NCBI GenBank assembly: GCA_964389755.1
Contig: CAYMEW010000045.1
Span: 1-24,186, forward strand
Source: JBBSUQ01 sp964389755
GTDB taxonomy: Bacteria; Bacteroidota; Bacteroidia; Flavobacteriales_D; Crocinitomicaceae
Length of the DNA: 24,186 bases
Direction of reading: 5' to 3'
Shown: in pieces, positions 17,191 through 24,186 of the stretch
How positions within the stretch are numbered: position 1 is the stretch's first letter
Layout of the letters: the number at the start of each line of letters is the position of its first letter
Position numbers and translations under genes: made by a program
The notes under the pieces: model-generated
Seen by the model: only the letters and a program-made list of their open reading frames with translations
Told to the model about the DNA's origin: nothing
The model's database searches: none

Positions 17191-18045
17191 ATGGTTTTGA
17201 GGGTTGAAGATACATATTTTACTTGTAACAGCACACTGCGCATCGGTAACAAACTTCTGGATCTTTCCGATCCGAAGATCATGGCTATTCTCAATATTAC
17301 AGCGGATTCATTCTATGCTGCCAGCAGACACAATTCTGACACTGAAATACTTACTGCGGCAGACAATGCGATCTCGGCAGGGGCCGACATGCTGGACATC
17401 GGTGCTTATTCATCCCGACCAGGTGCTACAGACATACCTGAAAAAGAAGAAATTAACAGGATTTTAACGGCCATACGGCTGATTCGGAAAGAATTTCCCG
17501 AAACACTCATTTCAATAGACACCTTTCGTCCCGAAACGGCGCGCATTGCCCTGGAAGAAGGTGCCGGCATCATCAACGACATTAGCGGCGGCAATGAAGA
17601 AATGTACGCCGTTGCCGCCCGTTACCGAAGTCCGTATATTTTGATGCACATGCGCGGAACGCCGGCGACCATGCAGCGGCACACGCAGTACGACACCCTG
17701 ATCGGCGACATGGGCAGGTATTTCAGCGAACGGATCGCACAACTTGAAAAAGCGGGGGTGCACGACATCGTTCTCGATCCGGGCTACGGTTTCAGCAAAA
17801 CCACCGAACAAAATTATGAACTGCTGCGCTCTTCCGATTCTTTGCGTGTGTTCGGGAAGCCGATCCTGACAGGCGTGTCCCGGAAATCGATGTGGTACAA
17901 ATACCTTAAAACATCGCCTGAAGAAGCGCTAAACGCCAGTACGGCCGGCAACCTGATTGCCCTGTTAAAAGGAAGCAGCATCCTGCGCGTACACGACGTG
18001 AAAGAAGCCTGCGAACTGGTAAAAATCCTGCAAATAATGCGTTGA
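17191..18045 (+). CDS. folP: Dihydropteroate synthase
   Basis: 284 aa TIM-barrel enzyme that condenses p-aminobenzoate with 6-hydroxymethyl-dihydropterin pyrophosphate in folate synthesis. Signature blocks: IMAILNITADSFY (loop 1), GADMLDIGAYSSRPGA (loop 2), SIDTFRPETARIALE and IINDISGG (pterin-binding Asp/Asn), ILMHMRGTPATMQ, DIVLDPGYGFSKTTEQN, PILTGVSRKSM with the catalytic Lys-containing SRKS, and a terminal LRVHDV motif. Loop 1 reads NITADSF where many homologues have NVTPDSF, a mild variant. ATG at 17191; the first ~25 residues are variable. No terminator is seen after it; an AT-rich gap leads to the next gene. Confidence 0.95.
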   Translation: MVLRVEDTYFTCNSTLRIGNKLLDLSDPKIMAILNITADSFYAASRHNSDTEILTAADNAISAGADMLDIGAYSSRPGATDIPEKEEINRILTAIRLIRKEFPETLISIDTFRPETARIALEEGAGIINDISGGNEEMYAVAARYRSPYILMHMRGTPATMQRHTQYDTLIGDMGRYFSERIAQLEKAGVHDIVLDPGYGFSKTTEQNYELLRSSDSLRVFGKPILTGVSRKSMWYKYLKTSPEEALNASTAGNLIALLKGSSILRVHDVKEACELVKILQIMR

Positions 18046-18093
18046 AAAAGCACTTTTATAAAATCACGTAACGTTAAAAAAATTGCTTTTTTA

Positions 18094-18126
18094 TTTAAAA
18101 TAAACTTTAAAAATACCTTATCTTCG
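18094..18126 (+). promoter_or_regulatory. Promoter of the PKD/T9SS cargo gene
   Basis: In the AT-rich 103-bp gap after folP, TATCTTCG (18119-18126) differs from TAnnTTTG by one base and is preceded 21 bases upstream by TTTA. Predicted start is near 18132, giving a leader of about 16 nt. This promoter probably drives both the cargo gene and the PorP/SprF gene. Confidence 0.55.
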
Positions 18127-18148
18127 TTACGACTTTTAGAAATACTTT

Positions 18149-20332
18149 ATGAAAAACTTACTTACAACCCTGATTTTCATCTCGTTGTTGTTCGCCGTAA
18201 GAAGTCAGACCACCGTCTACTCCGAAGACTTCAACGGTGCTTTGAACTGGACTCTCAATACTGATATGACCGGTGAAGGTGCCGCGCCAAATGAGTGGTA
18301 TGTTTCGTGCGAAGAAGAAGGAGTGGGAAGTGGAAACTGCGGAACCGCATGCGCCGCCGGAGACGCCACTCTGCACGTTAGTTCGAACTCCGCCGGAGGA
18401 GACCTCGGAGCGGCTTATGTAGAAAGCCCGTTCGCGGCAACGACTACCAATCGTCGGGCAGAATCCCCGGATATCAATACGACCGGTCAAACTAACATGA
18501 CCCTTTCTTTCGACATGATCGGAAACGGAGGTAATGCCAACGACTTCTGCGAATTGTTTTACAGTACGGACGGCGGGGCAACCTGGGTTTCACTGGACGC
18601 TCCCCTGACTTCTCAATGCTGCGACGGTTCAGGGAACCCGGTGGCATGCAGTGGCGCGGAACAGGGCTTGTGGCAAACCAACACGTACAACCTGCCGGCA
18701 GCCTGCGAAAACATACCGAACCTGCGTATCAGCTTTGTCTGGCAGAACCTCGATGATAACAACGCAACGGATCCGTCCTTTGCAGCAGATAATATTGTCA
18801 TTACCGCACCTGCGCTCGGAGCACCGGTAGCTGATTTCAGCACGCCCTCGCTGACTATTTGCGAAGGTGACTGCATCGACTTTACTGATCTGAGTACCGG
18901 AACACCGACCACCTGGGGCTGGGATTTCGGAAACGGACAAACTTCCGCTTCGCAAAACCCGACCGGTATTTGTTACTCTACAGCCGGTTCGTATACAGTC
19001 TCGCTGACAGTGACCAATGCGAACGGAAGTGACAACACAACACAAACACTCACTGTAAATGTGTGCGGTACCAACCCGCCGACAGCTGCCTTTACGCCTT
19101 CCAGTACAAACCTCTGCGAAGGTGACTGCATCGACTTCACAGATAACAGTACCGATACACCGACTTCCTGGTCCTGGGACTTCGGAAACGGACAGACTTC
19201 CACTCAGCAGAACCCGACGAACGTGTGCTACGCCACCGCGGGATCATATACGGTAACTCTGACGGCAACCAATGCCAACGGAAGCAACACCACTTCACAG
19301 ATCATTACGGTTACGGCCTGCTCGGGACCTCCGACCTCTTCATTTACTCCATCACAGGTAAATCTCTGCGAGAACGATTGTATCAGTTTCGCGGACAACA
19401 GCACCGGAAACCCGACCTCCTGGTCCTGGGATTTCGGTAACGGACAAACTTCCACGCAACAGAACCCGACGAATGTTTGTTTCCCTATTTCCGGAAGCTA
19501 CGTGGTTTCACTGACCGTATCCAATTCATCCGGAACCAACAGTTCCACGCAAACACTAACTGTAACGAACTGTTCGGCACCGCAGGCTGATTTTAGCATT
19601 GTAGACGACTCGATCTGCGTCGGTGATTGTATTGAGATCACGGATCTTTCGACCAACATCCCAACGAGCTGGAACTGGACTTTTAACGGCGGAACACCGG
19701 CAAGTGCAACAACTTCCGACCCCGGACTCATTTGTTACGATACGCCCGGGTCATATACAATTGATCTGACGGTTTCAAACGCTTATGGCACCAGTTCGGT
19801 AAGTCTTCCGATCACGGTAGGCGATTACCCGACCATTGTTGCTGCCGGAGACACGACGATCGACATGGGTGGCGAAGCGATCCTGACCTCCCTGGGCACC
19901 GGTGGTGATTACAACTGGGTACCTTCGGAATACGTGGACTGCCCGGATTGCCCGGACGTAATTGCAACTCCGCTGCTTACCACTTCCTTCTTTGCGCAAA
20001 TGATCAGCCCGGAAGGTTGCGTGTCTCAGGATACGGTGATCGTAACGGTGAACTTCATGGATATTGTAGACGTGCCGAACTCCTTCTCTCCGAACGGTGA
20101 CGGCCTGAACGACATATTGTATGTTAAGGGTGTCGGAATTACGGATATGACCTTCCGCGTGTACAACCGCTACGGCGAACTGATCTACGAAACGACAGAT
20201 CAGAAAGAGGGCTGGGACGGTACGTTCCGCGGCCAGGAAGAGAACCCGGGGGTTTTCCTCTGGACGGTGGAATACACGCTTGTTGATGACTCAACCACAA
20301 CCAAATCAGGTACGATTACCTTAATCAAATAA
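18149..20332 (+). CDS. Secreted PKD-repeat protein with type B T9SS C-terminal domain
   Basis: 727 aa. Signal peptide at residues 1-20 (MKNLLTTLIFISLLFAVRSQ). Residues 21-222 form a beta-rich N-terminal domain with a jelly-roll look (YSEDFNGALNWTLNTD, LRISFVWQNLDDN, FAADNIVI) and several Cys. Four PKD domains follow (226-561), each with CxGDC/CxxDC, W-W/TDFG or close, and GSYTVxLTV motifs. Residues 562-640 are a linker domain with CPDCPD. The C-terminal 87 residues (641-727) match the gliding-motility-associated (CHU_C, type B) sorting domain: VPNSFSPNGDGLND, FRVYNRYGELIYET, GWDGTFRG, GVFLWTVEY. It should be exported by Sec, then by T9SS, and be surface-bound or released. A PorP/SprF gene follows after 8 nt. 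No enzyme domain is visible; adhesion or matrix role is inference. Confidence 0.93.
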   Translation: MKNLLTTLIFISLLFAVRSQTTVYSEDFNGALNWTLNTDMTGEGAAPNEWYVSCEEEGVGSGNCGTACAAGDATLHVSSNSAGGDLGAAYVESPFAATTTNRRAESPDINTTGQTNMTLSFDMIGNGGNANDFCELFYSTDGGATWVSLDAPLTSQCCDGSGNPVACSGAEQGLWQTNTYNLPAACENIPNLRISFVWQNLDDNNATDPSFAADNIVITAPALGAPVADFSTPSLTICEGDCIDFTDLSTGTPTTWGWDFGNGQTSASQNPTGICYSTAGSYTVSLTVTNANGSDNTTQTLTVNVCGTNPPTAAFTPSSTNLCEGDCIDFTDNSTDTPTSWSWDFGNGQTSTQQNPTNVCYATAGSYTVTLTATNANGSNTTSQIITVTACSGPPTSSFTPSQVNLCENDCISFADNSTGNPTSWSWDFGNGQTSTQQNPTNVCFPISGSYVVSLTVSNSSGTNSSTQTLTVTNCSAPQADFSIVDDSICVGDCIEITDLSTNIPTSWNWTFNGGTPASATTSDPGLICYDTPGSYTIDLTVSNAYGTSSVSLPITVGDYPTIVAAGDTTIDMGGEAILTSLGTGGDYNWVPSEYVDCPDCPDVIATPLLTTSFFAQMISPEGCVSQDTVIVTVNFMDIVDVPNSFSPNGDGLNDILYVKGVGITDMTFRVYNRYGELIYETTDQKEGWDGTFRGQEENPGVFLWTVEYTLVDDSTTTKSGTITLIK
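18824..19831 (+). repeat. Four in-phase PKD repeats of 252 bp
   Basis: Equivalent Pro codons that open each repeat lie at 18824, 19076, 19328 and 19580, exactly 252 bases (84 codons) apart with no length change. Repeats 2 and 3 share the peptide TSWSWDFGNGQTSTQQNPTN but differ at many third codon positions, so the duplication is old and the protein is conserved. Repeat 4 is the most diverged. Confidence 0.88.
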
Positions 20333-20340
20333 CCAAGGAT

Positions 20341-21348
20341 ATGAAAAAGCTTATAATCAGTGTACTTTCGCTCATGACCATTGCCTCGGCTTTCGGGCAG
20401 CAGGAACGCCATTTCAGTATGTTTTACGCGTCACCTTCCCTGCTCAACCCGGCGGCAACAGCAACGATGGCTGAAGATTATCGCCTGTTTACGAACTTTC
20501 GTATGCAATGGCTGACAGCGAGTCCGGTACCTTTTCGTACCAACTCGTTCAGCGGTGAGGTAAAACTTTTCAAAGACCGTTTTACAAACGGGTACATCGG
20601 AACAGGATTGCACTTTACAAACGATGCGACCGGTGATGCGCGCGTGATGACCAACCAGGCTTCGATTCCCATTAACTATGTTCTGGAGATCGGACGTGAA
20701 AATATGATCTCCGTGGGTGTGTTGCCGGGCTTTTACCAGCAATCGCTGAGCGGGACGCAGACCTGGGACAGCCAGTGGAACGGCATCGGTTTCGACCAGT
20801 CGATCCCGGCCGGTGAAGGGTACGCAGGTTCCGTTTCCCAGTTCGACATCGGATCCGGAATTTACTATCAGCATCGCAGTATACGCACCGGAGGACTCTT
20901 CCAGATAGGCGCTTCTGCGAATCACCTGACGGGACAGCCCGTGAATTTTACCGCATTAACCACGAACCTGTATCGCCAGTACGTCGGGCACATGGTATGG
21001 AATGTGCGTTTTGAGAATTCAAACAAAGGTTTTTCGCCGATGGCATACGCCTTTTTCCAGGGACCAAACCGGAACATCGTGTTCGGTGCTTCCCTTGATT
21101 TCCTGCTCCAGCAGGCTTCGAGAAGAACGGATTTCCTACAGGAAAAGTCGCTGAGTTTCGGTTTGTATCACCGCCTCAATGATGCTCTGATCGCCGCTGT
21201 GAACTTCAAGTATGCCGGTTTCCAGGTCGGAATTTCCTATGATGCCACGATCAGCCAGTTGCGTACGGCAACCAATACGGTCGGAGCTTTCGAAATATTC
21301 CTGAAATACGCCTCGTTCTACGGCAACCGACGTCGCTATATTCATTAA
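20341..21348 (+). CDS. PorP/SprF family type IX secretion outer-membrane protein
   Basis: 335 aa. Signal peptide MKKLIISVLSLMTIASAFGQ (1-20), then the family hallmark QERHFSMFYASPSLLNPAATA (21-41) and a series of alternating hydrophobic strands up to the C-terminus, as in outer-membrane beta-barrels. In Flavobacteriia, SprF-like proteins are needed for secretion or anchoring of the T9SS cargo encoded beside them, and are typically paired with type B C-terminal domain proteins. Here the cargo stop is 8 nt upstream, so the pair is almost certainly one operon. A strong terminator follows 22 nt after the stop. Which PorP/SprF paralogue this is cannot be told from this window. Confidence 0.92.
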   Translation: MKKLIISVLSLMTIASAFGQQERHFSMFYASPSLLNPAATATMAEDYRLFTNFRMQWLTASPVPFRTNSFSGEVKLFKDRFTNGYIGTGLHFTNDATGDARVMTNQASIPINYVLEIGRENMISVGVLPGFYQQSLSGTQTWDSQWNGIGFDQSIPAGEGYAGSVSQFDIGSGIYYQHRSIRTGGLFQIGASANHLTGQPVNFTALTTNLYRQYVGHMVWNVRFENSNKGFSPMAYAFFQGPNRNIVFGASLDFLLQQASRRTDFLQEKSLSFGLYHRLNDALIAAVNFKYAGFQVGISYDATISQLRTATNTVGAFEIFLKYASFYGNRRRYIH

Positions 21349-21370
21349 GAACAAGTAACTTTATAATCAG

Positions 21371-21403
21371 AAAATGCCGTTTCCCCAGGGAAGCGGCATT
21401 TTT
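21371..21403 (+). terminator. Intrinsic terminator after the PorP/SprF gene
   Basis: A 14-bp stem (21371-21384 with 21389-21402, one G-T pair) and a CCAG loop are followed by a T-rich tail. It ends the cargo/PorP-SprF operon. Confidence 0.88.
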
Positions 21404-21474
21404 AGTTTTATTATGAAAGAAAGCGCCTCAAAGGAGAACCAAGTAATATCTCATTTGTTTTGCTAAAAAAGCAC

Positions 21475-22584
21475 ATGAAGAACCTACAAAAGGCTGTATT
21501 GATCCTGCTACTTTTCTTCCTCGTATTCGGTGGAGCTTACTTCGGAAGGAATTTTCTCATTCCCATTGCGCTTTCCGGTGTTTTCGCTTTAATGGTTATG
21601 CCGATCAGCCGTTTCCTGGAACGCAAAAATTTTCCGCACTGGCTGGCCACGCTTTTACCGGTGCTTCTGCTTTTTTGTTTTTTAACCGGACTGATCCTGA
21701 TCGTTATCTTCCAGGTACGTTCCATGCGGGGCAATTTTGATGAAATGCACGATCGTTTCCTGGATATTTTCAAACACATTCAAAGCTGGTTAAGTGATAC
21801 CCTCGGGCTTGGTGAAAAGCGACAAGAGGAAATTATTTCCAAACAATCCAATAAAGCCGGGCAACTTGCCACCAGTTTTGTAGCGGGCTTATCGGGGCTG
21901 CTCATGGGAACCGTGATCGTGACGGTTTATACGTTCCTACTTTTATACATGCGCAATCATTTCAAACGCTTCCTGCTGAAACTCATTCCGGACCAACAGC
22001 GGGAACAAGGACGTGACATTATTCGAAAAACGGCTTCCGTGGTTCCGAGTTACATCGGCGGCATGATACTGATGATCATGTGCCTGTGGGTACTTTACGG
22101 AATCGGCTTTTCCATCGTGGGTGTGAAGGGTGCCATCGTTTTCGCGATCCTTTGCGGTGTGCTGGAACTCATTCCCTTTGTGGGCAACATTGTCGGAACG
22201 AGTCTTACCGGGCTCATGGTTTTGGCTCAGGGTGGCGATACGAAAATGCTGCTGGGTGTTGGTATCGTGTATTTGTTCGTCCAGGTTTTCCAGGGAAATG
22301 TACTGCAACCGCTGATCGTCGGGGACAAAGTGAACATCAACCCGTTCTTTACGATCGCCTCGTTGTTCCTGGGGGAAATGGTATGGGGCGTTGCGGGAAT
22401 GTTGCTGGCGCTGCCTTTGATGGGCATGTTAAAGATCATTTTCGACCACATCCCGAAACTTGAGCCGTATGGTTACCTGATCGGTAGTGAAAGGCAAGAT
22501 AATCGCGAAAACCGGCTACGGCAATTCCTGGAACGTATCTTTCCGTTCTTAAAGCGTAAAAAGAACGCGCATGCAGACAGTTAA
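21475..22584 (+). CDS. AI-2E family transporter (PF01594-type membrane permease)
   Basis: 369 aa from the ATG at 21475; an in-frame TTG at 21460 would add five residues. Polytopic inner-membrane protein: paired N-terminal helices (about 6-55), a third (about 58-78), a soluble segment rich in charged residues (about 80-130), then helices through about 335. Family features include a GAIVFAILCGVLELIPFVGNIVG block, VYLFVQVFQGNVLQPLIVGDKVN and LFLGEMVWGVAGMLLALPLMGMLKI. The family was named for autoinducer-2 export by TqsA, but many members have other or unknown substrates, including Na+/H+ exchange, so no substrate is assigned. It stands alone after a terminator and converges with the next gene; no clear terminator lies in the 54-bp gap. 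Confidence 0.88.
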   Translation: MKNLQKAVLILLLFFLVFGGAYFGRNFLIPIALSGVFALMVMPISRFLERKNFPHWLATLLPVLLLFCFLTGLILIVIFQVRSMRGNFDEMHDRFLDIFKHIQSWLSDTLGLGEKRQEEIISKQSNKAGQLATSFVAGLSGLLMGTVIVTVYTFLLLYMRNHFKRFLLKLIPDQQREQGRDIIRKTASVVPSYIGGMILMIMCLWVLYGIGFSIVGVKGAIVFAILCGVLELIPFVGNIVGTSLTGLMVLAQGGDTKMLLGVGIVYLFVQVFQGNVLQPLIVGDKVNINPFFTIASLFLGEMVWGVAGMLLALPLMGMLKIIFDHIPKLEPYGYLIGSERQDNRENRLRQFLERIFPFLKRKKNAHADS

Positions 22585-22638
22585 GGGAATGACTTCCCGT
22601 CCAAATCCGGAAAAACGGCAGTTCATTATCGTTTGGTT

Positions 22639-23550
22639 TTAAAGGACAAGCGACTTCCCTCCTATCAGTCCGCCGGTGTGCAGAAAAACGATCTTTTTTC
22701 CGCATGCAGCCGGGTCGTTCAACATGTATTTGTACAGGGCATAAAAGGCTTTGGCCGTATACATGGGATCGAGGGGTAACCGGTGTTCGTGCTCCACGCG
22801 CTCCATGAATTCCAGCAATTCCGGGGTTGTTTTGGCATATCCACCAAAATGATAATCCGTATGTGTAACGAGTTGTCCGAGCCAGTCTGAAACAGTCTCA
22901 CTATCAAATCCGGCCTGTGCATATAATCGGGCAAGTTCGCCCGGGACATCAAAGCCTTTGAGAACGGGTACGGCGTGTACTCGTTGTGTTGGTCTTAGTC
23001 CCATGAGAAGTCCGGCGGTAGTTGTTCCGGTGCCAAGTGCGAGGAAGATCTCATCGAAATCGGGTAATTCTTTTATTATTTCCTGGCAACCGATCATGCC
23101 GTAATAGGAAGCCCCGCCTTCCGGAACGAGCAGCAGATCCGCATACTGACTTTTCCAGGCGGCCAGTTGGTCCCAGTCGTTCCGCAATGCGTAGAGATCC
23201 CTCGGGATAAATTCCAGTTGCATGCCCATTTCAGCGCATTTTTGCAAAACCGGGTTTGCATCGGTACTCAGTTCTTCTCCCCTAACAAAGGCACGGGCTT
23301 TGAGTCCGTTTAACTGAGCCACTCGTGCCGTTGCCAGCAGGTGATTCGAAAAAGCACCTCCGAAGGTCAGCAGCCCCGCTTTATTGAGTTCGCGCGCGCG
23401 TAGCACATGGTATTTCAGTTTTCGCCATTTATTGCCCGAGACCAACGGATCTATGAGATCGTCCCGTTTTATGAGCAGGTCAATTTCCCGGAGTTCTATT
23501 TCGGGATCTTTCCATTTATCCAGTACAGAGCGATGCAGGTATTCCTCCAT
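22639..23550 (-). CDS. PLP-dependent ACC deaminase / D-cysteine desulfhydrase family protein
   Basis: 303 aa fold type II pyridoxal-phosphate enzyme. The motif LIKRDDLIDPLVSGNKWRKLKY carries the likely Schiff-base Lys41 (SGNKWRK). TFGGAFSNHL (62-71) matches the substrate-binding Ser-Asn-His loop, ALGTGTTTAGLLMGL the phosphate-binding glycine cluster, and FLHTGGLIGG the C-terminal cofactor contact. These place it in the family of 1-aminocyclopropane-1-carboxylate deaminases and D-cysteine desulfhydrases. In Bacteroidota the latter activity, or deamination of another D-amino acid, is more plausible, but substrate cannot be decided from sequence. ATG at 23548-23550. It diverges from the DUF5522 gene with 19 nt between starts. 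Confidence 0.9.
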   Translation of the reverse strand: MEEYLHRSVLDKWKDPEIELREIDLLIKRDDLIDPLVSGNKWRKLKYHVLRARELNKAGLLTFGGAFSNHLLATARVAQLNGLKARAFVRGEELSTDANPVLQKCAEMGMQLEFIPRDLYALRNDWDQLAAWKSQYADLLLVPEGGASYYGMIGCQEIIKELPDFDEIFLALGTGTTTAGLLMGLRPTQRVHAVPVLKGFDVPGELARLYAQAGFDSETVSDWLGQLVTHTDYHFGGYAKTTPELLEFMERVEHEHRLPLDPMYTAKAFYALYKYMLNDPAACGKKIVFLHTGGLIGGKSLVL

Positions 23551-23557
23551 TTTCAGC

Positions 23558-23565
23558 TATCTTTG
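23558..23565 (+). promoter_or_regulatory. -7 promoter box TATCTTTG before the DUF5522 gene
   Basis: Perfect match to TAnnTTTG, in the 19-bp gap between divergent start codons. It predicts transcription from about 23572, at or next to the first ATG (23570), so either the mRNA is nearly leaderless or translation begins at the second in-frame ATG (23582). No TTTG is found at the -33 position. Confidence 0.5.
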
Positions 23566-23569
23566 TATC

Positions 23570-23758
23570 ATGAAAGAAGACATGTCCGGTTTTTCAAGAC
23601 GTCCGAAACTGGACCCGGAGGACTTTTACTACAGCCCGGAGGGCTATATCGTGTTTACGGAAAAATACCATCTTAAGCGTGGTTATTGCTGCAAAAGCGG
23701 TTGCAAACACTGTCCGTACGGTTTTGATCGAAAACGCGGAAGCATCCGGCGCGGGTAA
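23570..23758 (+). CDS. Small Cys-rich DUF5522 family protein
   Basis: 62 aa from the ATG at 23570 (58 aa from the in-frame ATG at 23582, which better suits the upstream -7 box). The core DFYYSPEGYIVFTEKYHLKRG followed by CCKSGCKHCPYGF is the hallmark of DUF5522, a small family common in Bacteroidota and also present in eukaryotes. The C-C-x3-C-x2-C cluster suggests metal or redox chemistry, but no function is established. It is divergent from the PLP enzyme and has no obvious partner downstream. Confidence 0.85.
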   Translation: MKEDMSGFSRRPKLDPEDFYYSPEGYIVFTEKYHLKRGYCCKSGCKHCPYGFDRKRGSIRRG

Positions 23759-23911
23759 TTAACACACGGTCTTCTTCGGCTCCGAAAGTACGGTTTTTTC
23801 TTTTTTCGAGGCTTCTTTCTTAAACTTTCCGAGGGACGCTACGCTTGCCGAGTTCTTTCCTAATTGCGAACATGCATCGCTGTCAAGGGGCAGGTACAAG
23901 CACCTGACCAT
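23759..23911 (-). CDS. Possible small protein (50 aa), unrecognised
   Basis: A minus-strand frame from the ATG at 23909-23911 to a stop at 23759-23761 encodes a Ser/Lys-rich peptide ending LGKFKKEASKKEKTVLSEPKKTVC. Its second half uses TCG and CCG codons like the surrounding genes, the only sign that it may be coding. It abuts the stop of the DUF5522 gene on the other strand. No family recognised and no clear promoter; it may be chance or a remnant. Confidence 0.3.
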   Translation of the reverse strand: MVRCLYLPLDSDACSQLGKNSASVASLGKFKKEASKKEKTVLSEPKKTVC

Positions 23912-23991
23912 ACTTAAACAATGCTTTGGAGAAGTATGTGAAATACAGGAGGAATACTCTTAACACGATTGAAACACGGTGCAACCACGGC

Positions 23992-24186
23992 TCAATCTAC
24001 CTTCAGGTTGTTTCGGCGAGCAGACTTTTTTGCTTTCCCGGGAGTTTGTGATTTGTGGAAGGGTTTATTTGTGAAACGCCAGTATTGCAGGGATGTTGCT
24101 TTTGATCGCGGTTCGCGTTTCTTTTTTGTTAGCCTTCCCCAGGCGAAATCTCGGTCTTCACGAGCAGTGCTCGCTCTTACTAAGGC
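23992..24186 (-). CDS. Possible C-terminal 64 aa of a gene entering from the right edge
   Basis: The minus-strand frame is open from the window end to a TGA at 23992-23994. It reads as a basic tail with blocks such as FAWGRLTKKKREPRSKA and KPFHKSQTPGKAKKSARR. The start lies outside the window. Several CGA, AGA and AGG Arg codons differ from the local style. The opposite strand is also open here (from about 23941), so which frame is real, if either, cannot be settled. No family recognised. Confidence 0.3.
   Translation of the reverse strand, partial: ALVRASTAREDRDFAWGRLTKKKREPRSKATSLQYWRFTNKPFHKSQTPGKAKKSARRNNLKVD

Noticed and set aside
21413..21466. 17-aa leader-like ORF before the AI-2E gene
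   Set aside because: It overlaps the following start region, is short and unremarkable, and no attenuator-like hairpin accompanies it.
22585..22638. Possible hairpin between the convergent AI-2E and PLP genes
   Set aside because: Only a 4-bp stem (CCGT/ACGG) can be drawn, too weak to call a terminator.

Overview
The window looks like chromosomal DNA of a Bacteroidota bacterium, most likely a Flavobacteriales-type marine or freshwater lineage. The evidence is a type IX secretion (T9SS) cargo protein with a gliding-type C-terminal domain next to a PorP/SprF partner, Bacteroidota-specific families (BT_3928-like, DUF1599, DUF5522), promoters of the TTTG-N19-TAnnTTTG type, and almost no Shine-Dalgarno sequences. 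No phage, CRISPR or plasmid functions are visible.

Left edge (1-680): two decayed 3' ends of an ISAon1/ISL3-like transposase lie in the same orientation 417 bp apart. They are followed by a strong hairpin terminator and a minus-strand tRNA-Arg(ACG). The tRNA has a consensus promoter and unusual but covarying tertiary-contact bases (U19/A56, A15/U48).

Minus-strand block (745-17178): eight genes run leftwards with gaps of 1-49 nt or a 4-nt overlap, in the order DUF1599, BT_3928-like membrane protein, tpiA, prmA, a 1541-aa exported protein of unknown function, plsY, a 2256-aa exported TPR/PD40/coiled-coil/SPOR protein, clpS. The tightest part (DUF1599 through plsY, gaps of 5 nt or less) should be one transcription unit mixing folate- or nucleotide-linked, glycolytic, ribosome-modification and phospholipid genes with a large envelope protein. 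The two giant proteins make up about 11.4 kb of the window and are its least explained content.

Plus-strand block (17191-22584): folP starts 12 nt from the DUF1599 start and points the other way. Then come a 727-aa secreted protein with four PKD domains of exactly 84 residues each and a type B T9SS C-terminal domain, and 8 nt later its probable PorP/SprF outer-membrane partner, ended by a clear terminator. An AI-2E-family permease gene follows.

Right edge (22639-24186): a minus-strand PLP enzyme of the ACC deaminase/D-cysteine desulfhydrase type diverges from a tiny DUF5522 Cys-rich protein that has a perfect -7 box almost on its start codon. The last 430 bp hold only two weak minus-strand reading frames, one cut by the window end.

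Nothing here is convincingly a new defence or mobile system. The best candidates for undescribed biology are the SPOR-anchored giant coiled-coil protein with its ~100-residue repeats, the 1541-aa orphan, and the tRNA-Arg with a swapped 19-56 pair.
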